Notes under the pieces: model-generated
Database searches by the model: none
What the model was told of the DNA's origin: nothing
Seen by the model: only the letters and a program-made list of their open reading frames with translations
Made by a program: the position numbers and the translations under genes
Shown here: one piece after another, positions 11,914 through 33,011 of the stretch
Layout of the letters: the number at the start of each line of letters is the position of its first letter
How positions within the stretch are numbered: position 1 is the first letter of the stretch
Assembly (NCBI RefSeq): GCF_024713975.1
Contig: NC_091096.1
Span: forward strand, 24,577,458 to 24,641,457
DNA from: Paralichthys olivaceus
Taxonomy: Eukaryota; Chordata; Actinopteri; Pleuronectiformes; Paralichthyidae
Length of the DNA stretch: 64,000 nt
Direction: 5' to 3'

Positions 11914-12216
11914 TTTAAAGGGCCAGTGTGTTGGATTTAGTGGCATCTAGTGGTGAAGTTGCAGATTGCAACCAGATGAATACATCTTTTTCTTTAAGAA
12001 TGTAAAACCTAAGGTGACCTTCAGGTCAGTGTTCAGTATTTAATTTGTCTGTTATTGGCTGAGGTGCAACATGGCGGGCATGGCAGAGGACCTGCTCCTG
12101 ATGTAGTTATGAAGGGCTCATTCTAAGGTAACAAATATATAACAATAGTTTACACTAGCAAGAACACAACTTTTAAAATTATAGATCCCCTGAAATCCTA
12201 CACACTGACCCTTTAA
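11914..12216. mobile_element. MITE with 'tttaaagggccagtgtg' ends
   Basis: About 303 bp. The left end tttaaagggccagtgtgttg and the right end 'ctacacactgaccctttaa' are near inverted complements. It includes the block 'gtggcatctagtggtgaagt', also present at 47790. It belongs to a family with other members or relatives at 26801-27191, 47769-47900, 53855-54236 and 62864-63137. It is non-coding, so movement would have depended on a transposase supplied elsewhere. Confidence 0.8.
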
Positions 12217-13438
12217 TAGGGGCAGTAACTGAAAGTGGCTTGTCTGAGTTTGTGTTGTATTGTAGCTGCCTGAAAAATCACTGTGAGACCACACACACAA
12301 CAGAAATTAGTCAGAACTGGTAAACTTGAGAGAATGTAGACACTTCCAACCCCTATCTGGGAACAAAACGTGAGAAAAGCAGAAATATTTACACACATGT
12401 TGAACTCAAACCTAACACATAAATTCAGAAACAATTACAGCAGAATACAGATGGGGACATTGAATTGTAGATGCAGTTAAGAGAGAGTTTTTTGTCATTT
12501 CATATTGAGATTCTTTGGAGAAAATATCATCTAAACACAAAGTCATCATGCTAAGTGAGGTCCAATAACCTAATGATGTTTCTTCTTTGTTCCTGTAAAG
12601 CTGATATGTTGGAGGCTTTCATTACTGAATACACTTTAATGGAAATAATAAATAGCTTAATATGATACCAACATGAATATTAACAGTGAACCAGAACATA
12701 GAGTAGTTTAAGTTTGACCATGGCATGTTTGAGGTTTCTGCCTCAAGTTCAACTATTCAGAATATAGAAAAAATGACTAATAATCTCTTCAGCCGTTTCC
12801 TTAGTCCCATGTGTTGATCCATTAATGCTGTGCTTTCTGGAAAACCTTTTAGTCCCATCAAATATGATCTCATGTCAGGTGATTCCTTTGTTAAAGTCCC
12901 AGTAGAGAGAAGCTTATTGTCATTCTCGCTTGGTCAACAACTGCAATTTCCTGTTGGAGCAGAGTCCTGGGCTGCAGAAGCACACAGAGGAGGCAGAAAA
13001 TACATCAACAGACTCAATCGTCTGTATCGTTGGTTACAGAACAAATACTAAAAGCAAAAACAGAGGAATGAAGACGGACTAGCGCTTTAGTCAAGAAAGA
13101 CGTCAGCAAAAACAAACAAAACCAGATCGTACTCTATATTCACTCCTACAAGCCTTACTGCTATTTACTGTTTATGTAAAGCATAGTGTCCATGAGAAGT
13201 TAGGATAGTTTCCACTGAAAGCACATCTAAAACTGTATATCTGCACCACCTCAGTGAAGGCACGTTCCACTGTGGTCATGTGTTGCGCAGTGGAAGAGAG
13301 TGAAGCCAGAGAGGCCGGAACCCCCGACTGGGTGTTGTCTTTACTCAGATTCAGTCCAGTTTCCTGTCAAGACAGTGGCAAATAATCTCAGACCGTCCGG
13401 CCCTGATGCTGAAAGGGTGGGGTTTCCTGATGGACCGC
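12217..13438. other. 3' flank and probable 3' UTR of the kinase gene
   Basis: Lies directly downstream (minus strand) of the kinase stop codon. No consensus AATAAA was identified with confidence, so the transcript end is not placed. Confidence 0.4.
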
Positions 13439-22348
<8,910 letters not shown>

Positions 22349-22431
22349 CTGGAAAAGAGGGGTCACATAAGCATTAAGTCTTCGTGCAGCACTTTATGTA
22401 CTGTACATGTGTGAGGTTATCTATCTATCTA

Positions 22432-22474
<43 letters not shown>

Positions 22475-23459
22475 ATATATATAAATAATTGCATTATCTG
22501 TAAGTTGGAGTATGTACAGTATTTGATGTTATGTATAATTAAGAAGAAACAGGTAAGACAGGCTACATTGAAGATACAGGCCCAAAGTCCAATCCTATCA
22601 CCAGCTACCAACTGGCTACCAATGCTCCATTTATATATAAATATATACACATGTAGATATTTCTAAATTAATTTGATGAAGGGCTAACTGTATTAGAACA
22701 TTGGTGCATCAATCTGATTGACATTTATCCACTAAGGTATTAAATGGCACTAGTTTGCAACACAGTTGATTCATATTCATTTTCTTGATCTATACCAATC
22801 CAACAATATGTAAAATAATACCATTGTGCAATGCTGCTTCACTGATCAACACAAAAGACGGGATGACCATCAAAAGACCAATTTATGCATCTTACTATAT
22901 GAAAGCAACGAAATGAAAGAGAAGCTAACAAAAGGTCTAATTTCACTCTGCCACTTATTCGCTTCACAGATGAGAGTAAGGGCTTCCACTTTACAGAAAC
23001 AAAGACAGAGAATAACGTGAGGGTAAAAATAGAGACAGGAACAATGGATAACACCGCCGGATACTGAACACACACTGTCCAGAGTTGTCAAGTGAGATGT
23101 TTTTCCTCAACACACATAATGAAGGTTTAATCTCATTTCTGAAAAGGCGTAATTAAAACTATTGTTATATGAATGAGGTTGATGGTCAATGTGTATTGAA
23201 GGTAGACTTCTATAAGGCAATAAGAACTCTGGATAATTTTAAAGGTAAAATCATTATCATTATTTCATTTTGCATTTCAAACCTTTTTCCTGTCAGCATA
23301 TTTTTATTGCATGCACAGTTAATAATATAGTCATCAACAGGAAGGCAACAGTAACTCAGACAAACACACTTTGAAACTGTGAACTGAAAATAAATGGTGG
23401 TGGATGATCTACAACAGCAGAGGTCAGGTTCACTCCTGTCAGCTAAGAACAGAAATGTG
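22349..23459. other. 5' flank or intron of the kinase gene
   Basis: Contains an (ATCT)n/(GT)n microsatellite at 22419-22470 and otherwise AT-rich sequence. No first exon or promoter of the kinase gene was recognised. Confidence 0.4.
22419..22470. repeat. Compound (ATCT)n-(GT)n microsatellite
   Basis: Four ctat units are followed by about 16 gt units, with a few gtat variants at the right end. Confidence 0.95.
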
Positions 23460-23765
23460 AGGCTGCAGTGACACAGACTCATCAACTCTGGACACTTTAA
23501 GACTGAAACACATAGCCTGGTCTGATGAATCTGGATTTCTGCTGAGGGTGCTGAACAGAGACAATCTGATTTTGTAATGGTGTGAGGAATGTATTCTAAC
23601 CCATAGTCTGAATATAACAATCAATTTGATCAATTGTTTCTTCATGGTCACAGTTTATCGTCTTCTAATGGCTACTTCCTGCAGGACAATGCTCCATGTC
23701 ACAGAGTTAAAGTCTCTAACTGGTTTCATGAACATGGCTTCTTATTGTACATGGACAGTTAGCCG
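23460..23765 (+). mobile_element. Tc1/mariner-like transposase remnant
   Basis: The plus strand keeps blocks such as 'ggtctgatgaatctggattt', 'ctaatggctacttcctgcag' and 'gacaatgctccatgtcacag'. The last block reads QDNAPCHRV, the DDE-transposase segment around the second catalytic Asp in Tc1-like elements, followed by a short NWFHEHG. Upstream the frame is broken and no start, terminal repeat or complete gene remains. It is a dead fragment. Confidence 0.75.
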
Positions 23766-24384
23766 TTATAGGAGACAACAGCAGTGGAATGTGTCTGCAA
23801 GTAGTTGAACTGAAGAAAAGTACAAAAAACTGTAAATATCTTACTACCTGTATGGTGTAAAAGATGCAGTCTATCATAACCAGAATTTACTCATATTTAA
23901 ACTTAAAAGAACATTTTTCTATTTTTCTATTTTTCTTTAGAGCAACAACATCTCATTTCTGGGAGTCAAACTCGTGCTGGTGGGACTGGACTCGTCCCAC
24001 CCTTCCCCTAGGTGTGTTCGCTTTTGCAGCCAAAGCAGGAAATGGAAGGTGAGTAATATTGGCCTGCATTAAATATAAATGCTTATTTCATAACCTGTCA
24101 TTGTTACAATCAGGAAACATTTTCATTGAACTGACATGCCAATAACAGGTTGGTCAATGTAACAGTGAATCCTGCTGTTCCTCTTGAATGGGAAGCATGT
24201 GTCCAATCTGCTTTCTTGGTTGCACCAGACCAGAAAACTAAATGATAGTTTGTCATATTTGGAAAAACACTTGCCTGACTTACTGTCTTGCCTAGAGCAA
24301 AACAAAACACCAGCAACTTTTAATCTTACTAAGCAAAACAGTATGTTCAGCGTTTAATCAAATTATTATACTGACAATTTGTGG
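23766..24384. other. No gene seen
   Basis: AT-rich flank of the transposase remnant, without supportable features. Confidence 0.4.
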
Positions 24385-24825
24385 GCTCAGGAGGTAGAGC
24401 GGGTCGACCACTAACCAAAAGGTTGATGGTTCTGATTCTGTGTGCCTTAATTCCCTTAGGCAAGATACTGAACTAGGACTGGGCGATATGACTTCAAATC
24501 AACGTGTCAAGTCCTGTACGTGTCCCACAAACTTCTGATTAGGGATGTTGTTTATTGTTAACCTGGTCAGCGGGGGAGGGAGGACAGGCGGCACAGAACA
24601 TAGCGGAAACCCAACAGTTTGTTCAGTGAACACATCTGGGAAAATATTAAACCAAATTAACCGACATGAGTACGATTAGTAGTGTGTGAGTGATGTGTGA
24701 TGGAGAAAGTGCTGCACATAAATGCACTTTATGTGAATGGGTGGATGGCAAATCTGTACTATAAAGCTCTTAGAGTGGTCATAAAGACTAGAAAAGTGCT
24801 AAATAAATACAGACCATCTACCATT
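24385..24825 (+). repeat. tRNA-like SINE/LINE-tail repeat, interrupted
   Basis: The left part reads 'gtgggctcaggaggtagagc' and 'ccactaaccaaaaggttgat', a tRNA-promoter-like head known in fish repeats. The right part (24715-24825) reads 'gtgaatgggtggatggcaaa', 'agtggtcataaagactagaa' and 'gtgctaaataaatacagacc', the usual tail. Between them (about 24474-24714) sits unrelated sequence starting 'ggactgggcgatatgacttc', itself like the end of a hAT-type MITE, suggesting nested insertion. A related copy in the opposite orientation lies at 34365-34585. Confidence 0.6.
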
Positions 24826-25301
24826 CATCAACAGGGACCTTTTTGATGGAACAATTTCTTGTCCAGGCGAGAAATTACCTGGAATCTGCACTAGCTATTA
24901 AATAACTGTACGGAGATGACAAGACTTCAGAGGAATATTCATTTCCCTCTGCTTCTAGAGTTTGTGCTAAGCTAAGCTGACAGCCAGCCAGCTATAGCTC
25001 ATAGTTAATGCAGAGTTGGTAGTAAGAGTCCCTTCATTTAACTGCAACAAAGCTAGTACACATGTTCTTTAACTGTTATATGCCTTCAAACACCCTCTGT
25101 AGTCCAGTGCATGTAGGGCAGGAGTAGGCCTATGTTCTGAAGACAATGGGACAATGTAGCTCCCAGGCAATAGCTAATGAAATAAACATGTCTTCCTGAA
25201 GCACTGGACAAAACAGAGGCAAAGGAACTAGAATGGCACAGAGACCATAAAATGCCAAGGCCCAAACAGTCCCCTTATGAGACCACAATTAAATTCATGA
25301 G
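24826..25301. other. No gene; possible old repeat
   Basis: The block 'gtgctaagctaagctgacag' and its surroundings resemble a common fish repeat fragment. Nothing coding was seen. Confidence 0.4.
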
Positions 25302-25790
25302 ATTCAATTAAAGGTTATTTTATTTGTATAGGGCCAAATCATTATATACATTATCTCAAAGCACTCACATAGATGGTCGAGACCTTAAAAATGTAGAAAC
25401 TCAACAGTTCTCACAATGAGCAGCACTTTGGCGACTGTGGAGAGAAAAAACTCCCTCAATAACTGGATGAAACCTCTAGAACCAGACTCAATGTGGGCAG
25501 TCATCTGCCTCGACCGGTTGGGGTGAGCAGAGAAAAATGTGGAGGAGAGGAGAGATGGGTGGAAAAGAGGGGAGTGAAGAGAGAGAGAAAGGGTGGATGG
25601 GGAGGAGAGAGGAGAGAGAGACCAGGAACACTTGTGCTCTGACTAGTTATAATGAAAACAATAAGAGTGTAAAGATGTCATTAATGATAGCAGCAACAAT
25701 TAATGTAATACTTGATTAATAAGTAATAAGTATTATTGTTAATACTACTACTGCTACTACTAATAATAATAATTGTTGTTAGACTGCAGT
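25302..25790. repeat. Fish dispersed repeat ('caattcaattttatttg' type), long copy
   Basis: Blocks 'gggccaaatcattatataca', 'ttatctcaaagcactcacat', 'cagcactttggcgactgtgg' and 'aaaaactccctcaataactg' lead to a purine-rich stretch and ending simple repeats (ctactactaataataat). It is the most complete copy here of the family also at 8710 and 11677. Confidence 0.75.
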
Positions 25791-26800
25791 TCTGGAGTCA
25801 GATATCAGAATGAAATATAGATCTGCACCAAATTGCACACATTATTAAATATCAATCCCTTATATATGTTTCTTTTCATCAGGATCCATGAATCATTCTC
25901 TCAGAAATCAATTAAAAAGTTGAAAAAAAGAATCTTGCCATGTTCAAGAAAGTGAAAACAGAAAATCCTGGATCTGCACCAAAAGTGAATGGGTTCTTCC
26001 CAGACCCATGCTGCATCCTTCCAACAAGTTGAGGTAATCCAACCAAACACAGAAGAAATGTAACGTCCTTGGCGCAGGTAACACTAGTCTGACTGGGCAA
26101 CATGAATTTAAATAGGCAGATGGTCTTTTCATGAAGAGAAAGGGGACAGAGGTGCTGATCAACCTGACATTATTGAATTGTTTGAGAGTGACTTCAATTC
26201 CCACAGTCAATCTCGAACTCCTGACCTAGTTTCCACCACAGAGTGCTGGTGTAACAACACCGAAGGTCAGAGTTTGTGTTTCCCATGACAACAGCCTCTC
26301 TCGCCTTTACAATGACGTTGGTGGAAAGCACACACTGACACACAAACACAATTGGCAGGGTTTCGTCAATCAAGCTGAGAGAATCAACCCCGGTCTTTCA
26401 GGCTGCTTTTGTTCATTGGGCTCCGGACTAAACAATCACTGCACTTTCAGCTCTGACACTGTCAGAGAGAAAAGCTTACAGTGCAGCCCTATCGCCTAGC
26501 TGTCACTCACTCTCTGTCTACATTCTCTCGTCTGAATCACTCACCGCCCCTTCTTTTCTCTCTGCACAAGAATGACTGTGCTTCACTAACTCTTTACACC
26601 TCCCTTTGGGATCTAATAAAGAATTGTTACTTGTTGTTAAATCTTCACCAAAGACAGGTTTGTCATATTTCAAATATGATTGATGCTCTTGTTTGATCAG
26701 GGTCTTATTGTTCTATTCCTGTCTACCCTGTTCCTACTGGACTGTAGCATGTTGTATTTCAATCTGCATAAATCATACTTGCTATCTTGAGCATGTGTCA
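25791..26800. other. No gene seen
   Basis: Unique-looking intergenic sequence. Frames on either strand show no domain or splice support. Confidence 0.4.
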
Positions 26801-27191
26801 TTTAAAGGTACAGTGTGTAGAATTGTGTGATATCGAGTGTTGAAGTTGCATGTTGCAGCTGAACACCCCTCACCTCACCCTCTCCTTCCAAACATGATAA
26901 AGAACCTGTGGTAGCTTCAGTTGTCATAAAAACTCAAAAGGTGTTTAGTTTGTCCAGTCTGGACCAATGTAAAAAACATGGCAGCCTCCATAGAGAGGGT
27001 CCCCTCGATGTAAATATAAAGTATTTAAATATAAAGTATTTAAATTTAAAAGACCTTTTCTGAGGTAAAGAAAACTACAATTCATACAATTTAGATGAAA
27101 CAAACTAGTGAAAACATCATGAGGATTATTCTACATTAAATTTCTGACAATAGTTCCTTTTCACCTTAATCTTACACACTGGACCTTTAAA
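26801..27191 (-). mobile_element. MITE, antisense copy of the 53.9 kb element
   Basis: About 391 bp, starting 'tttaaaggtacagtgtgtag' and ending 'cttacacactggacctttaa'. These ends are near inverted complements with short outer TTTAAA. The interior ('aacacccctcacctcaccct', 'aactcaaaaggtgtttagtt', 'gaaaacatcatgaggattat') is the reverse complement of 53855-54236. It contains a local tandem duplication 'taaatataaagtattt'. Non-coding. Confidence 0.85.
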
Positions 27192-29159
27192 CAGTCTCCA
27201 CTCATAAAAACATTGCTCTGTTGTATCTCTAACAGTCAAAAACTCAGCTGAGTTACTTAAATGAGATGCTGAGAATAGTCCACCAATGAATGCCATTTTT
27301 AGATCTTTCTGTGTAATACTTATACAAAACTACTGTGTCCAGCTACTTTTGGAAATTGCATGACTTTTTAATGACACTACATATTTATAACCAATATTTA
27401 TTACATAAACCATATTTTTAACCTTAAATTCGCTGCCACTGACTCTATAACCATTACTGGTGGAGTAATGGTGTGTGGAGGAGGGAATAATGTCAGACTC
27501 TGTTGTGGGCTGATCTGTCCATGTCGGAGCGAGTGTGAGTGAATGTGAATGTTTATGCACACATGAGGTCTGGATGAAAATGCTAGAAACACAAACTTGT
27601 GCAGTTACACCCAGCAGCAACACCTAATTTTATAGTTTATAGGGTACCCACAGTACAGCATGCTATGCCATGTGCCTGAGCGCCCAGCAAGTATCACTTC
27701 CTTATTCAATACCATTCTCTGTGTAATTGACACTAAATAGTCGATGCCATAGAAAGCGCAATTGAGTTTTTGGATACTCATAAATCATTTTGTGGTGGCA
27801 AGTGACTAATTTTTACATCTAAATAGAAGTACTGCGAATGGCATAACAAATGTGTTAGTAACTGTAACTTCCAAAGACTGAACAATATTCTGACATTGAG
27901 ATCACAATCATTGAGAGTTTCTTTTTCACACATGCTGCACATACCCGTAGGTTTTCCCTGAGAAACATGCATCACAACTCCTCTGCAGATCACTTCTGTG
28001 CAGAACGTCCACTCACACTGACTTGCTGTAAATTCTCCAGACAATGACCTGTTCTAGTCACACATTGGCTCAGTCAGACATTGGATGTACTTTGGAAGCT
28101 GGTTCTGACATTGGCGTTCACACATATAGTTCAGGAATGTTGTGTATATTTGTAAGCTGGTCAGTTTTCACTCTCCTTTACCTATCAGATATATTTACTA
28201 GAAAAAAGTTGCTTGTTGTGTCTGGAAACAATAATGATGAGAGTTGAGAGACTGAATCAAAACAGTAATGCTGAAGGCCATATAACCAAAGCAATGAGCT
28301 AAAACACACAAAAAATAATATTCATATATATACATAAGTCAAACAAGTCATAGTGTGAATTATTTTCCAGCTTCTAGTGCAAACAGAATATACATAAATC
28401 TGCATCTTGCATCTCATGATTTTCAAAGGAAGGTAATAATGCCACTGTAACTGTTGCTGCTGAATACAGACGCACTCTGCAGTGTGTCTCCCTTCCATTC
28501 TCACTCTCCATGTCCCACTCTGTCTGCTTTTCATGGCTGTTGTGTTGTTAGTTTCTTCCAAAATCGGATTCTTTACCAGCACACACTTTTCTTTTTACAG
28601 AGTGTGAAAGTTGGAAAGCTGCACAAGCGACATGCGGGAAATATGCCCGTCTGTGGTGAAGGGCACTCATCACAACCCGCTGTGAGTTTGACCTACGTCT
28701 GACCACACAGAATGTCAACATCGCCCTGCTGACGTCCTCTCAGCTGATAAAGAATGTTTCACAATAAAAACCCGTTTGCGCCAAAGCGAGATTTCCATCT
28801 GTCAACACAAGGATTCTCTCTGAGGAATTTTCAAAAGATTGTACAGGGATGTGATATTAGCTCGGAGCAGAGGGGATGTTGTGTGTGTGTGTGTGTTTAT
28901 GCACTTCAGGACCAAACCTTTCCGAGCATAGAGGACCCTGTCACCCTGTCCCGAGGGGGATTCACGTCATTAGGTGATGTCAAGGTGGTGACTCACTGGG
29001 TTCACACTTGAAGCCAGAATGATAAAAGTCACACTACGTTAAAGAGGAGTTGGCTCAATCTGCTGTTTTCTTTTATACAGAATAAGTGTTAATGAACCAG
29101 ATGAATCACAGGAGGTTCTTTCACAAGGACATGCACTGCGCGAGACACATTAAAATATC

Positions 29160-29195
<36 letters not shown>

Positions 29196-30875
29196 TATAG
29201 ATATTTTCCAGTTTCAACTCCATCACGAAAATGGAAAAGAATCCAAATCAGGTCTTGAATAGTCAGAGTTTAGTTAGATAACAGTATCTTTAAAGCCTCG
29301 CTGACTTTGGGCACAAAGTCGACAACGCAGGCAACTGCAGCATAGCAGAAGATTGGTTAACAGCCCTCTGGTCACAACATTTTTGGCTGTTGCCTGTAAA
29401 TTAAAGCTGAGCCTGTGCCATACCACAGCAGCTGTAAACTGCTTCATGGATTTTCCAAGGTGACGTGATGCTTGCCTCAGAACTCTGCCTTCGTCTGCAG
29501 TTTATGAAGGCAGGGGCGGCAGCTGGGGGGGTATCAGTGTTTCATGTTAGATGACAGATCAATGAGGGACGAGCTACATCACACATAGCTGTGGCTCCCC
29601 ACTGGTGTTGTTGACCACAGCTGGTGGTGGATGGTGCAATGATGGCTTAGGTCACTACTGAGGAATATAAACTGTGGAAGGAAAAGTACAGTGGTTGGTG
29701 TATGTCCCATTTACTTTTGAGTTCTAACACGATTAAGATTAAGAAATGCAGCTTTTTGGATGTAGACATGTGATTACTTAGCACTTACATTAAAATTGTT
29801 CTCATTCGAACATGATCTGCATGTCAGAACTGTGCACATACTACATATGGCATTAACATGAGAAAGCAGAGACCATAACAATTCATACACTTAAATAACG
29901 GGTAATGAATTGCTTATTGCAACATTAAAGTGCAGATACTTACATAATTAATTGCATATAAAAGAACAGTTGCTGATGTAGAAGTCTACTTCAGGGTGTA
30001 TCAAGTTGTGACATAAAGATAAAGATAAAATTTGGTATCAATTTAGTTTTCAAAGCAGCATTTTTTGTTTTCTTTCCACTTCTAGACAGCAGAACAAACA
30101 TAATACAGTCACATCATTCTCCTCTTAGAGCTATATCCACCATCTTAGCAAACAATGGCACCACACTCCCGGCAAATATGGAGTCAAATTATCATTTAAG
30201 TCACTTTTCTGCCCCTCTGAGTGGGGAAATCCAATATTTACTCTCCTTTTGGCATTATTTTGGTCTCCTCCAACGCTAATTGTTTCACTATGTTCACCAT
30301 CTGTTAACTAACATTGTCTGTCAGTTGTACACCAGTGCTTTTTGCAAACAAAGATATTTAGCAATGAGAACAGTGATATTGGACCAAACCATTTATGCTG
30401 TGGGCCATAAAAACAAAAACAACAAGCTTTATATTTCTGTTTGTCTAAATATGTTTGCATGCTTCTTTTTGAATATCTTACAGAATTCACACATAATAGT
30501 GTTAAGATTTAGTAGTTGGGTTATCGTTTCATATTTAAAATGTGTTCAGTTCGTAAAGTTTGTTTATTTTCAAGTACAGCACTATGATTACCATATGACC
30601 ATAGATCATGATGGTGGATCGCGAATCAGAGATTGTAATGGTGGATCATGGATCGTGGTGGCAGCTGATCGTGGACTCTGATTTCGTAGAGACTGCTTGA
30701 TATACAATATACTCACATATTCTGCATATTAACATACATATTACATATTAACTCCTCAATTTCAATTGTCATTACTGCTCCCTTCATCTCTATCAGACAT
30801 TTCCTTATGTATAAAAACATTGATACACCTTTCCATGATGTTAAAAACTGTTTCCTCAAATCATTTAATATTGTA
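27192..30875. other. No gene seen; CA microsatellite
   Basis: Gene-poor stretch with a (CA)n run at 29163-29193 and scattered AT-rich sequence. Open frames here are short and unlike proteins. Confidence 0.45.
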
Positions 30876-31073
30876 ATTTTGTTGATGTGTTTAGCTACAC
30901 GTGACTTATTTTGCACTTCTGTCTGTCCTGGGATTGTAAAAGATCTTTCCCCTGTTAATAGGGATTTTTTATTCCTCACTCTTGTTGAGGATGTTGCACC
31001 TTGTTAAGCCCTTGGAGACAAATTGTGATTCGTGAATATCGACTATACAAATTTGACTGATTGATTAAACAAC
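30876..31073 (+). mobile_element. LINE-type 3' tail ('gttaagcccttggagac')
   Basis: Ends with 'ttgttaagcccttggagaca', 'aattgtgattcgtgaatatc' and 'aaatttgactgattgatt', the common ending of a fish non-LTR element. Upstream sequence ('ttgcacttctgtctgtcctg') probably belongs to it. There is no intact coding. Confidence 0.6.
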
Positions 31074-32377
31074 TTCAGTGGCGTCATGACTTGTCAGCAG
31101 CGGTGCTCAATAACCATTTCATAAGCTGGCAGCCACTGACCTATGATCAATGTGTTTGTCTGAAGTGCACTGACGTCAGTTTGGAGGTGTTATCACTGAT
31201 GCATTACCCACATTACAACCTTGGCCAAGCCATTTGATACCACATGCTCAAGCTGATGCCATCCAACAATCCTTTAATAACAGTGATCCTCCTGGTCTGC
31301 ACTGTGAGCCTGAGGCTGAGTCCTGCAGATTCTGTGAGGAGATTCATGGGAGATCAATAGATTTCAATCCATTTCCAACTAACCCAATATTGAATTTGTC
31401 TTGTAAACATTATGCAATGAACAGTAATGACAATAGCTGTTTGATAACTCACTGTTCCTGTTCATGTTTCAAGTCTTCCTGTACTCGATAACTTAGTCTT
31501 GTTTGTGGCGTCAAAAATCTGTGTATAGATTAGATTGAAATGATGCTATATGTGTAGCTGAGTTATAGAATGGGTTAATTAGGATGGAAGGAAAGGATTC
31601 ATTCGAAAATTAATTTAAAAGAAAAAAAACACAAGCCTCATTGTTTCAATATTTTCTTCTGTGCTTTTTGTGTATCTAGAGGAATAAAAGTGAATCCACT
31701 GGGGAGCAGATCAGAGCTGGATTGTCCTTCACCAAAAACCTTCCATCTTAACTGTCACTGCTCAACAACATACAGAGAAACCAAAGCAACGCTGCGGGAG
31801 AACATTGTTGCTGATGTTGAGATCAATGCAAGAAAAACTGCCGCAACATCTGAGATGTTATGTCACTTTCTACTAGTTTCTCTATAAAACTTTATGCCAT
31901 GTTGTGGTGATCCAAAACTGCCTTACGTTCTGATTCTACCCCCACTGGTCATGTGCTGTATTGCATTACACAGAAACAAGGTGTTAATTACAGAGACAGC
32001 AACGATGCATGTGTATACTGGTGACCTGAGATGAAAGGACTGATACCAACCCATGATTGTAAGGTCAAGGTCAATATAAGACTGTTATCCTGTTAGCTTA
32101 GCTTAGCACTGCAATAGCTAGAACAAGGTATAACTTGTTAGTTAGTGAGATTTAGAGATGCTAAGTGGATCCAGAAGGAAGGAGATACGGCCTCCTGGGG
32201 AAAAACGACTGCCAAGAACTTTTACATTGAGCTTCTGAGTGGGACATAAAAGTGGATCTGAGGAGGAAGTAACATCATATAAATCAATTATTTATATTTT
32301 ATTAAACTTTAAGGTGAAGAATTTAAGCTAGGAATAAATGTTTTTTTCTGCACAGTTTTTGCTAAAACCTTGGCGTA
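31074..32377. other. No gene seen
   Basis: Includes 'ctgttagcttagcttagcac' near 32090, an old repeat fragment related to the one near 24970. Nothing coding was found. Confidence 0.4.
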
Positions 32378-33011
32378 GGCCCTGTACACACGTGGTATTA
32401 ACATGTGGTTTCGATCATATACGGAGAGGGTTTGTCCACATGTGTCCACATTCTTTGAGCAGTGTAACATGAATCTGTCCTGGGCCACATATGAAGCACC
32501 TCCTACTCAGCTGACATCATCTGACCCACTGCACTTTCATTATGAATCTTCACATTAATTTGTTTACGACCACCGCCCCTCTATCAACACTGATCACCAC
32601 ATAATGGTCGATACTTTCATTGAATTGGTAAAATCCTTATTCACATTGTAGCTGCACGAGAATCATTCAGGCTCCCCCGACTCATCTCTCTAACTCTCTT
32701 TTGCTCGTTCGTGCCGACACACGCACACGGGTGTACACACACACGCACACACACACAAACAAACACGTAGACATCTGACACACTTGTGACACACTCAAGC
32801 TGGGTAAAAACCACATAACTTGGTCTTCGTTAACAGAAATGACGTACGTGTTTGTTTGTCTAGAGCAGGGATGTGAGATCCAATCTAAGATCCGAAAACA
32901 AGAAGCATGTGGGGCCATATTTTAATGTCAGGTGGACGCATGCATTCAGAGCTGTCCACTTGTGATCGGATCACAAAAAACACATGTTAATACCTGGTGT
33001 GTACGGGGGCC
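32378..33011. mobile_element. 634-bp element with terminal inverted repeats
   Basis: The left end 'ggccctgtacacacgtggta' 'ttaacatgtg' is answered by the right end 'cacatgttaatacctggtgt' 'gtacgggggcc', giving inverted termini of about 30 bp with a few mismatches. 'Gatcggatcacaa' near the right end and 'tttcgatcatatac' near the left may extend the pairing. The interior holds a CA-rich segment near 32718-32765 and no transposase. No clear target-site duplication was seen. It is best described as a non-autonomous DNA transposon of undetermined superfamily. Confidence 0.8.

Noticed and set aside
23460..23765. Functional Tc1 transposase
   Set aside because: Only fragments of the DDE domain remain, and the frame is broken with no terminal repeats.
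24385..24475. Possible tRNA gene
   Set aside because: Has tRNA-promoter-like boxes but no cloverleaf I can complete. Fits a tRNA-derived repeat, with a reverse copy at 34365-34585.
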